DNA of 10,429 bases from a bacterium (lineage in GTDB: Bacteria > CBDUZB01 > JAGLHV01). Shown here in pieces: positions 1-6,596 of the stretch; the stretch's first letter is position 1, and each line of letters starts with the position of its first letter. A program made the translations under genes and the position numbers. Below the pieces are notes generated by a model. That model saw only the letters and a list, made by a program, of their open reading frames with translations, did not search any database and was not told where the DNA came from. The stretch covers positions 1-10,429 of the forward strand of contig JAGLHV010000024.1 in NCBI GenBank assembly GCA_023143305.1. Reading direction: 5' to 3'.

Positions 1-1
1 C

Positions 2-82
2 AGCGGAACACAATTTGACTCAAAAATTGTAGAAATATTAATTGAATTAATAGATGAAGCTCAGGAATTATTTAAAAAATAA
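2..82 (+). CDS. C-terminal end of an upstream gene, HD-GYP-like tail (partial)
   Basis: An open frame runs in from the left edge and ends in TAA at 80-82, giving 26 residues that begin SGTQFDSKIVEILIELI. The pattern G-x-Q-F-D-x-x-[IV]-V resembles the last helix of HD-GYP and related HD phosphohydrolase domains, where an 'AGTQFDP..V' stretch closes the domain. That family hydrolyses cyclic di-GMP or other phosphoesters. The frame is supported by the terminator that follows 13 bases later. The family assignment rests on a very short tail and is tentative. The catalytic HD and GYP motifs would lie outside the window. Confidence 0.6.
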   Translation, partial: SGTQFDSKIVEILIELIDEAQELFKK

Positions 83-94
83 TATTTTAAAATT

Positions 95-136
95 AAAAAC
101 AGGAAATATTAACCAAATATGATTTTTCCTGTTTTT
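95..136 (+). terminator. Intrinsic terminator after the upstream gene
   Basis: A perfect 12-base inverted repeat, AAAAACAGGAAA (95-106) and TTTCCTGTTTTT (125-136), encloses an 18-base loop, and the T run continues to 137. It sits between the upstream stop (82) and miaA. The A/T symmetry would let it work in both directions. Its 3' arm ends 22 bases before the miaA ATG, so miaA needs a promoter that overlaps it, or is fed by read-through. Confidence 0.75.
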
Positions 137-158
137 TGACAAATTGAGATTTCATAAA

Positions 159-1133
159 ATGAGTAAACCTTTAATAGCGATACTTGGTCCTACCTCTTCA
201 GGAAAAACAAAATTCTCTATATTCCTTGCCCAACAAATCAATGGAGAAATTATTTCTGCTGATTCCATTCAAGTATATAAATATATGAATATAGGAACTT
301 CCAAACCGCCCGGAAAATGGTTAACGGTTAAAGGGAAACGTTTTTTTATGGTTAATGGAGTTCCTCACTATATGATTGATGTAATAAAACCCGAACAAAA
401 ATTTAGTGTAGGGAAGTATACCATCGCAGCAACTAAGATTATTGAGGAAATTTATAAAAAGGGTAAAATACCTATTTTAGCAGGGGGAACGGGGTTATAT
501 ATTAAAGCAATAATTAAAGGTTTATGTCCGGCACCTTCTGCTAATCAGAAAATAAGGAGAAACTTAAAAAAAGAAGCAACTCAAAACGGTATTGAATATC
601 TTTACAACCGTTTAAAAAAAATAGATCCCTGTGCTTCATTGCAAATTCATTGTAATAATTTACAGAGAATTATTCGAGCCTTAGAGGTTTATCAAATTAC
701 CGGTATACCTTTTTCCCAAATACAACAAAATACTCCAATTCCTAATTATAAAACAATAATGATTGGGTTAAAATGGAATAGGGAAATGCTTTATAAGAGA
801 ATTAATCAAAGAGTAGAAAAAATGTTTAAAGATGGGTTGGTCAAAGAAGTTCAAAGCTTATTGGATAGAGGTTACAATCGAAACTTGCCTTCAATGCAAG
901 GTTTAGGATATAAACAGGTTTTTGATTACCTGGAAAAAAAAATTGATTTAGAAGAAACAATATCTTTAGTAAAACGTGATACTCGAAGATATGCGAAAAG
1001 GCAATTAACCTGGTTTAATAAAGATAAGGATATTCATTGGATAGAGATAAACAAAGATATCGACATAAAAGAGGGCATGAATAAGATGTGTTTACTTGTG
1101 AAAAAAATATTAACTCGAAAAATAATAATGTGA
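159..1133 (+). CDS. miaA: tRNA dimethylallyltransferase MiaA
   Basis: MiaA transfers a dimethylallyl group from DMAPP to N6 of A37 in tRNAs that read UNN codons, a cytoplasmic tRNA modification. From the ATG at 159 the protein has 324 residues, slightly above the usual 300-316. Visible motifs are the P-loop GPTSSGKT (10-17), DSIQVYK with the conserved Asp (35-41), GGTGLY (109-114), QRIIRALEV (about 169-177), MQGLGYKQ (about 246-253) and TRRYAKRQLTWF (275-286). An insert of about ten residues (about 50-66, around PGKWLTVKGKRFFMVNG) lies between the GTSKP strand and GVPHYMID. An upstream in-frame TTG at 144 is possible but sits against the terminator stem, so I prefer the ATG. The following gene is hflX, as in the miaA-hfq-hflX order of many bacteria, but hfq is absent here. 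Confidence 0.96.
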   Translation: MSKPLIAILGPTSSGKTKFSIFLAQQINGEIISADSIQVYKYMNIGTSKPPGKWLTVKGKRFFMVNGVPHYMIDVIKPEQKFSVGKYTIAATKIIEEIYKKGKIPILAGGTGLYIKAIIKGLCPAPSANQKIRRNLKKEATQNGIEYLYNRLKKIDPCASLQIHCNNLQRIIRALEVYQITGIPFSQIQQNTPIPNYKTIMIGLKWNREMLYKRINQRVEKMFKDGLVKEVQSLLDRGYNRNLPSMQGLGYKQVFDYLEKKIDLEETISLVKRDTRRYAKRQLTWFNKDKDIHWIEINKDIDIKEGMNKMCLLVKKILTRKIIM

Positions 1134-1144
1134 CTAATTTACTA

Positions 1145-2407
1145 ATGGGTAAAGAAAAAGTAATACTAATAGGTGTTTTATTACCTTCCAAAAAGAGGAT
1201 TTTCGTAGAAGATTGCCTGGAAGAACTATCCAGTTTGTGTAATACTGCCGGGGCAGAGGTAGTAGATTTTTATATACAAAAAAGAAAAAAAATTGATTCT
1301 GCCTATTTTATAGGTAAAGGGAAAATAGTTCAAATACAAAAAAAACATTTAACTAATGGAAAAATAAATACTATCGTTTTTGATGATGATCTTTCTCCCG
1401 CACAACAAAGAAATCTGGAAGAAATTACCGGGATAAAAATTGTAGACCGTACCCGCTTGATTTTAGATATTTTTGCTAAAAGAGCTTATAGCAAAGAAGG
1501 TAAATTACAAGTGGAATTGGCCCAATTAACTTACTTGCTTCCTCGCTTGATGGGAAAGGGTATTGCTTTATCTCAACAAGCAGGAGGGATTGGAACAAAA
1601 GGCCCGGGCGAAAAGAAATTAGAAATAGATAAAAGACGGATAAAAAGCCGCATTTTTGTTTTAAAAAAGGAAATTGAAAAAATAAAAAAGCATAGAGCAC
1701 TTCAGAGGGAAAGAAGAAAACAGATTCCCATGCCAATGGTTACCTTAATTGGTTACACTAATGCCGGCAAATCTACCTTGTTTAATACTTTGGCTAAAGC
1801 ATCAATTTTTGTTGAAAATAAACTATTTGCTACTTTAGATCCAACTATCCGGCAAATAATTTTACCTGACGGTCAAAAAGCTCTTTTAGCTGATACAGTG
1901 GGGTTCATTCGTAAACTTCCACATCAATTGATAACCGCTTTTCGAGCTACCCTGGAAGAAGTATCACAAGCAGATATTCTTTTACATATTATAGACTCGA
2001 CCCATAAAAACAAGCAGGAACAAATTAAAGCTACATATCAAGTATTAGAAGAATTAGGGATAGAAAACAAACAGATAGTAAATGTATATAACAAAATAGA
2101 CCTTCTTTCTGCAGGAGTAAAGCAGAAAGAATTAAGAGGGGAAAAGGGGATTTTTGTTTCCGCTTTAAAAAGCGAAGGAATTTTGTTGCTTTTAAACACG
2201 ATATCCGGTTTGCTGGAGAAGGAATTAGTAAGAGCAACCATTGTTATTCCTTCTTCTGAAAGTAGTATTATTTCTAAGATTTTCGATAAAAGCGTAGTGT
2301 TAAAGAAAAAATACAATAAAGATAAACTTACTTTAGAAGTAAAATTAGCTAAAAAACATGCCGAAAAGTTCAAAGAATATATAGTAAAGACAGTTGAATT
2401 GGTTTAG
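1145..2407 (+). CDS. hflX: Ribosome-associated GTPase HflX
   Basis: HflX is an Obg/HflX-superfamily GTPase that binds 50S subunits and can split stalled or hibernating ribosomes. From the ATG at 1145 it has 420 residues, the family's normal size. The N-terminal HflX domain shows GKGKI (about 57-61) and FDDDLSPAQQRNLEE, followed by the glycine-rich linker GGIGTKGPGE (147-156) and a basic coiled-coil stretch (about 158-192). The G domain has GYTNAGKST (203-211, G1), ATLDPT (229-234, G2), DTVGF (250-254, G3), NKID (316-319, G4) and a SAL motif (339-341, G5). The start is uncertain. GTG at 1130 overlaps the miaA stop and would allow tight coupling, and the frame is open from GTG 1088. No Shine-Dalgarno precedes 1145, so translation is probably coupled to miaA. 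Confidence 0.95.
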   Translation: MGKEKVILIGVLLPSKKRIFVEDCLEELSSLCNTAGAEVVDFYIQKRKKIDSAYFIGKGKIVQIQKKHLTNGKINTIVFDDDLSPAQQRNLEEITGIKIVDRTRLILDIFAKRAYSKEGKLQVELAQLTYLLPRLMGKGIALSQQAGGIGTKGPGEKKLEIDKRRIKSRIFVLKKEIEKIKKHRALQRERRKQIPMPMVTLIGYTNAGKSTLFNTLAKASIFVENKLFATLDPTIRQIILPDGQKALLADTVGFIRKLPHQLITAFRATLEEVSQADILLHIIDSTHKNKQEQIKATYQVLEELGIENKQIVNVYNKIDLLSAGVKQKELRGEKGIFVSALKSEGILLLLNTISGLLEKELVRATIVIPSSESSIISKIFDKSVVLKKKYNKDKLTLEVKLAKKHAEKFKEYIVKTVELV

Positions 2408-2426
2408 ATTGGTTTTATTAGTTACA

Positions 2427-2545
2427 TTGGTGTGTGCCAAGATAAGTTTTTTGTAAACTATCCTGATGAAAAGTTCAGGAGACAGTAAATGTCTGTTAGA
2501 GGCATCCTCCTTATTCTCAGGCGGAGCGGACTATCGCTTTACTCC
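2427..2545 (+). other. Chain of small hairpins in the hflX-der gap, function unknown
   Basis: The gap after hflX can form several short stems in a row: TTGG/CCAA (2427-2430, 2437-2440); GATA-a-GTTT pairing with AAACTATC (2441-2449, 2455-2462), eight pairs with one bulge; CCTGA/TCAGG (2462-2466, 2475-2479); AGACA/TGTCT (2480-2484, 2490-2494); CCTCC/GGCGG with one mismatch (2506-2510, 2520-2524); and AGCG/CGCT (2525-2528, 2535-2538). The segment from 2500 to 2545 is clearly richer in G+C than its surroundings. It matches no riboswitch or RNA family that I recognise. It could be a decayed dispersed repeat, a 3' UTR, or a structured RNA. Confidence 0.35.
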
Positions 2546-2568
2546 AGCAAAAAGAAAAAGACATTTTT

Positions 2569-2596
2569 TCCCCCTTTAAAAAAGGGAGTAGGGGGA
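2569..2596. repeat. C5/G5 palindromic repeat (CCCCCTTT...AGGGGGA type)
   Basis: TCCCCC (2569-2574) pairs with GGGGGA (2591-2596). An inner CCCTTT/AAAGGG alternative pairing is also possible (2572-2577 with 2581-2586). Similar short repeats of C5/G5 flanking an A-rich centre are scattered through intergenic regions of many bacterial genomes, so this is probably one copy of a dispersed intergenic repeat. Only one copy lies in this window, so the repeat status is inferred from general knowledge. Confidence 0.5.
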
Positions 2597-2606
2597 TTTA
2601 GACAAG

Positions 2607-2645
2607 AGGCAAATACTAAATTTTAAACACATTTTGCCTTTATTT
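2607..2645 (+). terminator. Possible intrinsic terminator before der
   Basis: AGGCAAA (2607-2613) pairs with TTTGCCT (2633-2639) across a 19-base loop, followed by a T-rich stretch. It would end transcription from miaA-hflX. The stem is short and the loop long, so this is a moderate call. Confidence 0.4.
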
Positions 2646-2674
2646 ACTTTATTAATTTTTAATTAAATAAAAAC

Positions 2675-2679
2675 AGGGG
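2675..2679 (+). promoter_or_regulatory. Ribosome binding site AGGGG supporting a TTG start for der
   Basis: AGGGG at 2675-2679 lies nine bases before TTG at 2689. The alternative ATG at 2710 has only A-rich sequence and no clear Shine-Dalgarno at the right distance. This is why the TTG start was kept for der. Confidence 0.5.
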
Positions 2680-2688
2680 TAATTAAAA

Positions 2689-4020
2689 TTGAAAAAGAAA
2701 GAAAAAAATATGAATTCATTACCTGTTGTAGCCGTAATTGGAAGGCCTAATGTAGGCAAATCAGCCTTATTTAATCGGTTAATAGGACAAAGAAAAGCTT
2801 TAACCTGCGACTATGCCGGTTTTAGCCGGGATAGAAATTATGCTACTTGTTCCTGGGGAGAAAAAGAATTCTCCATCATTGATACCGGAGGATGGGAAAT
2901 AAATTCCAAAGAAAAAATATGGGAACTTGTTCGTTATCAGTTGGAATTAGCTATTAATGAAGCGGATTTAATCTTGTTTATGGTTGATGGAAAAGAAGGA
3001 TTGAATCCTAAAGATAAAGATCTTTTTAATTTTGTCCGAAAATGCGAAAAAAAATGCCTTTTGGTGGTAAATAAAATTGATTCGGAAAAAGAAGAAATAA
3101 ATGCTTATCAATTTTATCCACTTAGTAGTGAGTTAATTACAATTTCTTCTATACATGGTTTAAATATAAATACCTTGCTGGATAAAGTTTGTTCTCTCCT
3201 GCCTTTTTTTTCCTCTATTTCTCTGGAAAAATCAGAAGAGTTAAAAATTGCTATTGTAGGAAAACCTAATGTAGGAAAATCATCGTTGGTAAATGCTTTA
3301 TTAGGAGAAGACAGAGTAATTGTGCATTCCACTCCGGGAACGACCAGGGATTCCATAGATAGCGTATTTAACAACGAAGGGGATACTTTTCGACTTATTG
3401 ATACAGCAGGAATCAGAAGGAGAAAGAAAACCAAAGAGGTTTATGAAAAATTAAGTGTTATTAATGCTCGTAAAAATATTCAAAGGGCAAATATTTGTCT
3501 CTTAGTTTTAGAATCATTTACTTTTTCGGATCAGGATATAAAAATTGCCAATATGATTGAAGAGGGGAAATGTGCTTGTGTTGTTATTGTAAATAAAAGT
3601 GATTTGATAAAGAAGAGAGGAGAAGAAAAAAAGATTATTCTTCAGGAAATTAAAGAAAAATTATATTTCATGGATTATGCCCCTGTTTTGTTTACTTCCG
3701 CTAAAAACAAGGCGGGCATAAAAAAAATGTTAAGAACAATTAAAAAAGTGCTTATTCAGTATAACAGAAATACAAGTAAAAAAGAAGTAGAAAAGTTAAT
3801 TCTTTCTGCTTATTTAAATAATCTACCTGGGCTTACTAACGGAAAACGAACAAAAATATATAGAGCGCAACAGGTTAAAACAGCACCTCCTTTATTTTGC
3901 ATTTGGATAAAAGGATATCTTCCTAATGTAGCTTATAAACGTTATTTAAGAAATAAAATTAGACAAAAATTTGGTTTTATCGGAAGTCCTTTGAATTTAG
4001 TTTTTAGAAGGACAAAATAA
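2689..4020 (+). CDS. der: Ribosome assembly GTPase Der (EngA)
   Basis: Der is an essential protein with two GTPase domains in tandem and a C-terminal KH-like domain, and it is needed for 50S subunit maturation. The 443-residue length is typical. G domain 1 has GRPNVGKS (18-25), DTGGW (65-69) and NKID (128-131). G domain 2 has GKPNVGKS (191-198), TPGTTRDS (215-222), DTAGI (238-242) and NKSD (302-305). The KH-like domain spans about 350-440 and ends in the conserved FGF-G-P-...-FR pattern. In domain 1 the switch I region reads DYAGFSRDR instead of the usual D-x-PG-x-TRDR, so the G2 threonine is a serine. Its P-loop continues with Ala rather than Thr. Domain 2 is canonical. The start is TTG 2689 (with AGGGG upstream) or ATG 2710 (436 residues, closer to the family's usual N-terminus). 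Confidence 0.96.
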   Translation: MKKKEKNMNSLPVVAVIGRPNVGKSALFNRLIGQRKALTCDYAGFSRDRNYATCSWGEKEFSIIDTGGWEINSKEKIWELVRYQLELAINEADLILFMVDGKEGLNPKDKDLFNFVRKCEKKCLLVVNKIDSEKEEINAYQFYPLSSELITISSIHGLNINTLLDKVCSLLPFFSSISLEKSEELKIAIVGKPNVGKSSLVNALLGEDRVIVHSTPGTTRDSIDSVFNNEGDTFRLIDTAGIRRRKKTKEVYEKLSVINARKNIQRANICLLVLESFTFSDQDIKIANMIEEGKCACVVIVNKSDLIKKRGEEKKIILQEIKEKLYFMDYAPVLFTSAKNKAGIKKMLRTIKKVLIQYNRNTSKKEVEKLILSAYLNNLPGLTNGKRTKIYRAQQVKTAPPLFCIWIKGYLPNVAYKRYLRNKIRQKFGFIGSPLNLVFRRTK

Positions 4021-4071
4021 GTTAATGGCTATTTTATATAGGAGAAAAAATTAATTGTAAATAAAAATTAC

Positions 4072-4099
4072 TTGATTTTTACTGATTTTAGTGTATAAT
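4072..4099 (+). promoter_or_regulatory. Sigma70-type promoter for plsY-gpsA-orf72
   Basis: TTGATT (4072-4077) is followed after 16 bases by a perfect TATAAT (4094-4099). Transcription would begin near 4106, leaving a 5' UTR of about 30 bases before the plsY ATG. The 115-base gap after der contains no strong terminator, so der read-through may also contribute. Confidence 0.65.
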
Positions 4100-4135
4100 T
4101 AGTAATGTAGTATGTAAAAAAATTGTCAATAACTT

Positions 4136-4762
4136 ATGGGGGAGAGCAGTATTTTCATTTATTTTATATTAGTTTTATTTTTAAGTTATGTGTTGGGTTC
4201 TCTTCCTAATGCATATTTAATGGGAAAATGGATAAAAGGAATAGATCTTCGCCAATATGGTAGTGGAAATGTAGGATTTACCAATTTGTATCGAGTAACC
4301 GGTTTTAAACCCGCAATAATTGTGCTCTTAGTAGATATATTAAAAGGTTTGATTCCGGTGCTGGTAGGGCTTTATTTATTCGCAATTTATCCTAATGCTC
4401 GAATTATGGCAATTTTTTTTGGCATGGCTGCTATTATAGGACATAATTGGAGTATTTTTTTAAAAGGGAAAGGTGGAAAAGGGGTAGCTACTTCCACAGG
4501 CGTTTTTTTAGCTTTAATTCCAATACCGACAGTATGTGCATTTATTATTTTTGTAATAATAGTTTTTTTTACTCATTATATATCCTTAGGTTCTATTTTG
4601 GGAAGCATTTCTTTGCTTTCGGTTGCTTATTTGAGAAAAGAGCCCCAGGAATCGATTATTTTTGCTGTTATAGTGGTTATTTTAATTATCATTAAACATC
4701 ATCCTAATATAAAGAGATTATTAAATAAAAACGAAAATAAATTTAATTTATTTAAAAAGTAA
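4136..4762 (+). CDS. plsY: Glycerol-3-phosphate acyltransferase PlsY
   Basis: PlsY is an inner-membrane enzyme that moves an acyl group from acyl-phosphate (made by PlsX) to sn-glycerol-3-phosphate, giving lysophosphatidic acid. The 208-residue protein is very hydrophobic, with about five to seven membrane segments. It carries the three family motifs: YGSGNVGFTN (41-50), GHNWSIFLKGKGGKGVAT (102-119), whose KGGKG stretch forms the phosphate-binding site, and HHPNIKRLLNKNENKF (188-203). The ATG at 4136 has no Shine-Dalgarno in front of it, and the codons after it (GGG GAG) are G-rich. The gene ends four bases before gpsA, whose product supplies its G3P substrate. Confidence 0.96.
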   Translation: MGESSIFIYFILVLFLSYVLGSLPNAYLMGKWIKGIDLRQYGSGNVGFTNLYRVTGFKPAIIVLLVDILKGLIPVLVGLYLFAIYPNARIMAIFFGMAAIIGHNWSIFLKGKGGKGVATSTGVFLALIPIPTVCAFIIFVIIVFFTHYISLGSILGSISLLSVAYLRKEPQESIIFAVIVVILIIIKHHPNIKRLLNKNENKFNLFKK

Positions 4763-4766
4763 AAAA

Positions 4767-5798
4767 ATGAAAGAAAAAATATCTATTTTAGGTGCAGGCT
4801 CTTGGGGTATAACTTTAGCTGTTCTTTTATTTAAAAAGGGATTTGATATTACGCTGTGGGAATTTAATAAAACCCAGTCGCAATTACTTGACCAAAAACG
4901 GGTTTTGGATTTTTTACCTCAAGTAATAATCCCAAAGGAAATTTTGATAACTTCTGATTTAGAAATTGCTTGTAAGGAAGCAGAAGTTATTGTTTTTGCT
5001 GTTCCTTCTCAAGTGATGAGAGAAGTGGCTAAAAAAGTATCTAATTTCAAAAAATCCGAAAAATATATTGCAGTTAGTGCCTCAAAGGGTTTTGATTTGG
5101 AATCACTTAAACGAATGTCTGAGGTGTTAGAAGAAGAATTAAATGCTGATTCACAAGCGGAAATTGCTGTTTTGTCCGGTCCCAGCCATGCAGAAGAAGT
5201 AAGCAAAGGGATTCCTACAGCAATAGTAGTGGCGAGTAAAAATATGACTACGGCCAAATTTTTACAAAAGGTTTTTATGACTTCGTTATTTCGAGTTTAT
5301 ACCAGTAAAGACCTGATAGGGGTAGAAATAGGAGGGAGCTTAAAAAACGTTGTTGCTCTGGCTTGTGGAATAAGTGATGGGTTGGGACTGGGTGATAATA
5401 CTAAAGCAGCTTTAATGACGCGTGGATTGGTAGAAATAAGGCGTTTAGGAGTAAAAATGGGAGCTAACCCCTTTACTTTTTCAGGTCTTTCCGGAATGGG
5501 TGACTTAATAGTTACCTGTATGAGTAAACACAGTCGAAATCGCAATTTAGGTGAAAAAATAGGGCAGGGGAAGTCTTTAAAAACAGCTTTACAAGAGATA
5601 GTGATGGTAGCCGAAGGAGTACCCAGTACCTGTTCTGCTTATAAATTAACTAAAGAGCTTGATATTTCCTTGCCGATAACCAAAGAGGTATATCAAGTTT
5701 TATTTGAAGATAAAAACCCTAAAATAGCAATTAAAAACTTAATGGAAAGAAAACCAAAATCTGAGTTAGAAATAGAAAAAAACATAGAGAGTGAATAA
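4767..5798 (+). CDS. gpsA: NAD(P)-dependent glycerol-3-phosphate dehydrogenase GpsA
   Basis: GpsA reduces dihydroxyacetone phosphate to sn-glycerol-3-phosphate in the cytoplasm, providing the backbone for phospholipids. The protein has 343 residues, near the usual 330-340. Visible are the Rossmann motif GAGSWG (9-14), the SKGF motif with Lys107, SGPSHAEEV (137-145), the catalytic lysine in GGSLKNVVA (Lys193), the CGISDGLGLGDNTKAALMTRG segment (200-220), SGMGDLIVTC (242-251) and SRNRNLG (256-262). It starts four bases after plsY with no clear ribosome binding site, which suggests translational coupling. A lysine/glutamate-rich tail of about 15 residues follows the conserved domain. The last codons overlap the ribosome binding site of the next gene. 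Confidence 0.97.
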   Translation: MKEKISILGAGSWGITLAVLLFKKGFDITLWEFNKTQSQLLDQKRVLDFLPQVIIPKEILITSDLEIACKEAEVIVFAVPSQVMREVAKKVSNFKKSEKYIAVSASKGFDLESLKRMSEVLEEELNADSQAEIAVLSGPSHAEEVSKGIPTAIVVASKNMTTAKFLQKVFMTSLFRVYTSKDLIGVEIGGSLKNVVALACGISDGLGLGDNTKAALMTRGLVEIRRLGVKMGANPFTFSGLSGMGDLIVTCMSKHSRNRNLGEKIGQGKSLKTALQEIVMVAEGVPSTCSAYKLTKELDISLPITKEVYQVLFEDKNPKIAIKNLMERKPKSELEIEKNIESE

Positions 5799-5799
5799 A

Positions 5800-6018
5800 A
5801 TGTGTGAAATTTGTAATAAAGAAAGTGAAAAATTAACTTTTTGTCCCTTATTCGGTGGAAAATTAATTTGTTTACGATGTTGTTTTTCCATTTCCACAGG
5901 AGACCCCCGGATGCTTAAAAAGATAAAATCAAAAACAAACCTGCTTAAGCATGTTGTCTTAAAAAAATGCCGAATTTGCATTGAAAAAGCCGGTACTGCA
6001 ATAGAGATTGAGAAATAA
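5800..6018 (+). CDS. Small cysteine-rich protein, probably zinc-binding, unknown function
   Basis: This 72-residue protein has eight cysteines: CxxC pairs at 2/5, 24/27 and 57/60, plus Cys15 and Cys28. The arrangement suggests one or two treble-clef or zinc-ribbon type metal sites. Between them are a CPLFGGKLICLRCC core, an ISTGDP segment and a basic helix-forming stretch (about 38-56). ATG 5800 lies one base after the gpsA stop, and the Shine-Dalgarno AGAGAG (5786-5791) lies inside the end of gpsA with eight bases of spacing. An in-frame GTG at 5791 would overlap gpsA but lacks such a site. Codon use matches its neighbours. I do not recognise a named family. Being last in the plsY-gpsA operon hints at a link to lipid or membrane synthesis, but that is inference from position only. 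Confidence 0.85.
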   Translation: MCEICNKESEKLTFCPLFGGKLICLRCCFSISTGDPRMLKKIKSKTNLLKHVVLKKCRICIEKAGTAIEIEK

Positions 6019-6202
6019 AAGCCAACCCCAAAAACTAATAAAATCAATTTATCGATCCAATTATTAAATAGTTCTGATTCCTTTTAGGGGTATCTTTGGA
6101 ACCTTCCTGAGTAATTTTTTCTCCAATTTAAAGCAAAGACAAATATAGTTTATCCTAAATAGTAACAATGTTTAACTTTTTATAGGTTAGATCATTGCAT
6201 AC

Positions 6203-6281
6203 TTAAAGTAATTTATTAGATACAATACCAAAAGATATTGTATTATTTAGAATACACTTATTTTTTAATAATTTACTTTAA
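6203..6281. repeat. Imperfect palindromic element of 79 bases
   Basis: The ends TTAAAGTAATTTATTA (6203-6218) and TAATAATTTACTTTAA (6266-6281) are inverted copies matching at 15 of 16 positions. Inside lies a perfect eight-base stem, ATACAATA (6220-6227) and TATTGTAT (6236-6243), with an eight-base loop. About 22 bases on the right side are unpaired. The size and terminal inverted repeats recall a miniature mobile element, but no second copy is in the window and I see no clear target duplication. Confidence 0.55.
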
Positions 6282-6404
6282 CATGGTTTTTGTTTGAAAT
6301 TATCTTGAGAAGTTAACATAAGATATATTATAGGACGTTGTTTAGGGCTTTTTCGTGGTGAAAAAATCAACCATACTTCAATACAAATATTGTAGTTATT
6401 GATA

Positions 6405-6439
6405 GCCGACGGTTTTAGCCGGGGCGAATTTTTTTTTTT
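6405..6439 (+). terminator. Intrinsic terminator with an 11-T run
   Basis: GCC (6405-6407) pairs with GGC (6423-6425) and CGG (6410-6412) pairs with CCG (6419-6421). A small internal loop separates the two stems and the apical loop is TTTTAG. Eleven T follow at 6429-6439. It is one of the few G+C-rich spots in the spacer and points along the plus strand. It could end the plsY-gpsA-orf72 transcript with a 387-base 3' UTR, or an unannotated small RNA that starts inside the spacer. Confidence 0.7.
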
Positions 6440-6596
6440 GAAGTGTATACAAATTGTAGGTGCAGAATTTACTCTGCTCAAATATTGACCGGTTTAAACT
6501 CAAAGGCACAATAAAATAGATGATTATCCAGGTGTAATACCATTCTTCCTTAAAAAAAATGGCTTAAATCGAATTGTAATTTCTTATTTCTATAAA

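Larger units (their letters stand above)
6019..6596. other. Non-coding convergent spacer of 578 bases
   Basis: No convincing gene lies here. An open frame on the minus strand (6278-6481) gives a low-complexity, Lys/Pro/Asn-rich peptide and crosses the poly-T terminator, so it is not called. Contents that can be seen are an imperfect 79-base palindrome (6203-6281), small hairpins such as TTTTTC/GAAAAA near 6350-6366 and GCAGA/TCTGC (6462-6466, 6473-6477), and the terminator at 6405-6439. GTAATTT/AAATTAC (6576-6582, 6594-6600) forms a weak stem at the end of the GH57 gene. A run of eight A at 6552-6559 reads as U8 on the GH57 transcript, but no GC-rich stem precedes it. Confidence 0.6.

Noticed and set aside
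144..158. TTG start for miaA
   Set aside because: It starts eight bases after the terminator stem with no room for a ribosome binding site outside the stem, and the extra residues are not part of the MiaA core.
2462..2484. Hammerhead ribozyme core (CTGATGA)
   Set aside because: The second core segment GAAA after stem II and a cleavable stem III are not found at the expected positions.
5766..6047. Minus-strand frame of 93 codons
   Set aside because: It lies opposite the end of gpsA and the Cys-rich gene, whose plus-strand reading has clear motifs and a ribosome binding site.
6278..6481. Minus-strand open frame of 67 codons in the convergent spacer
   Set aside because: The peptide is low in complexity, resembles no family, has no good ribosome binding site, and the frame runs through the terminator hairpin and its poly-T tract.
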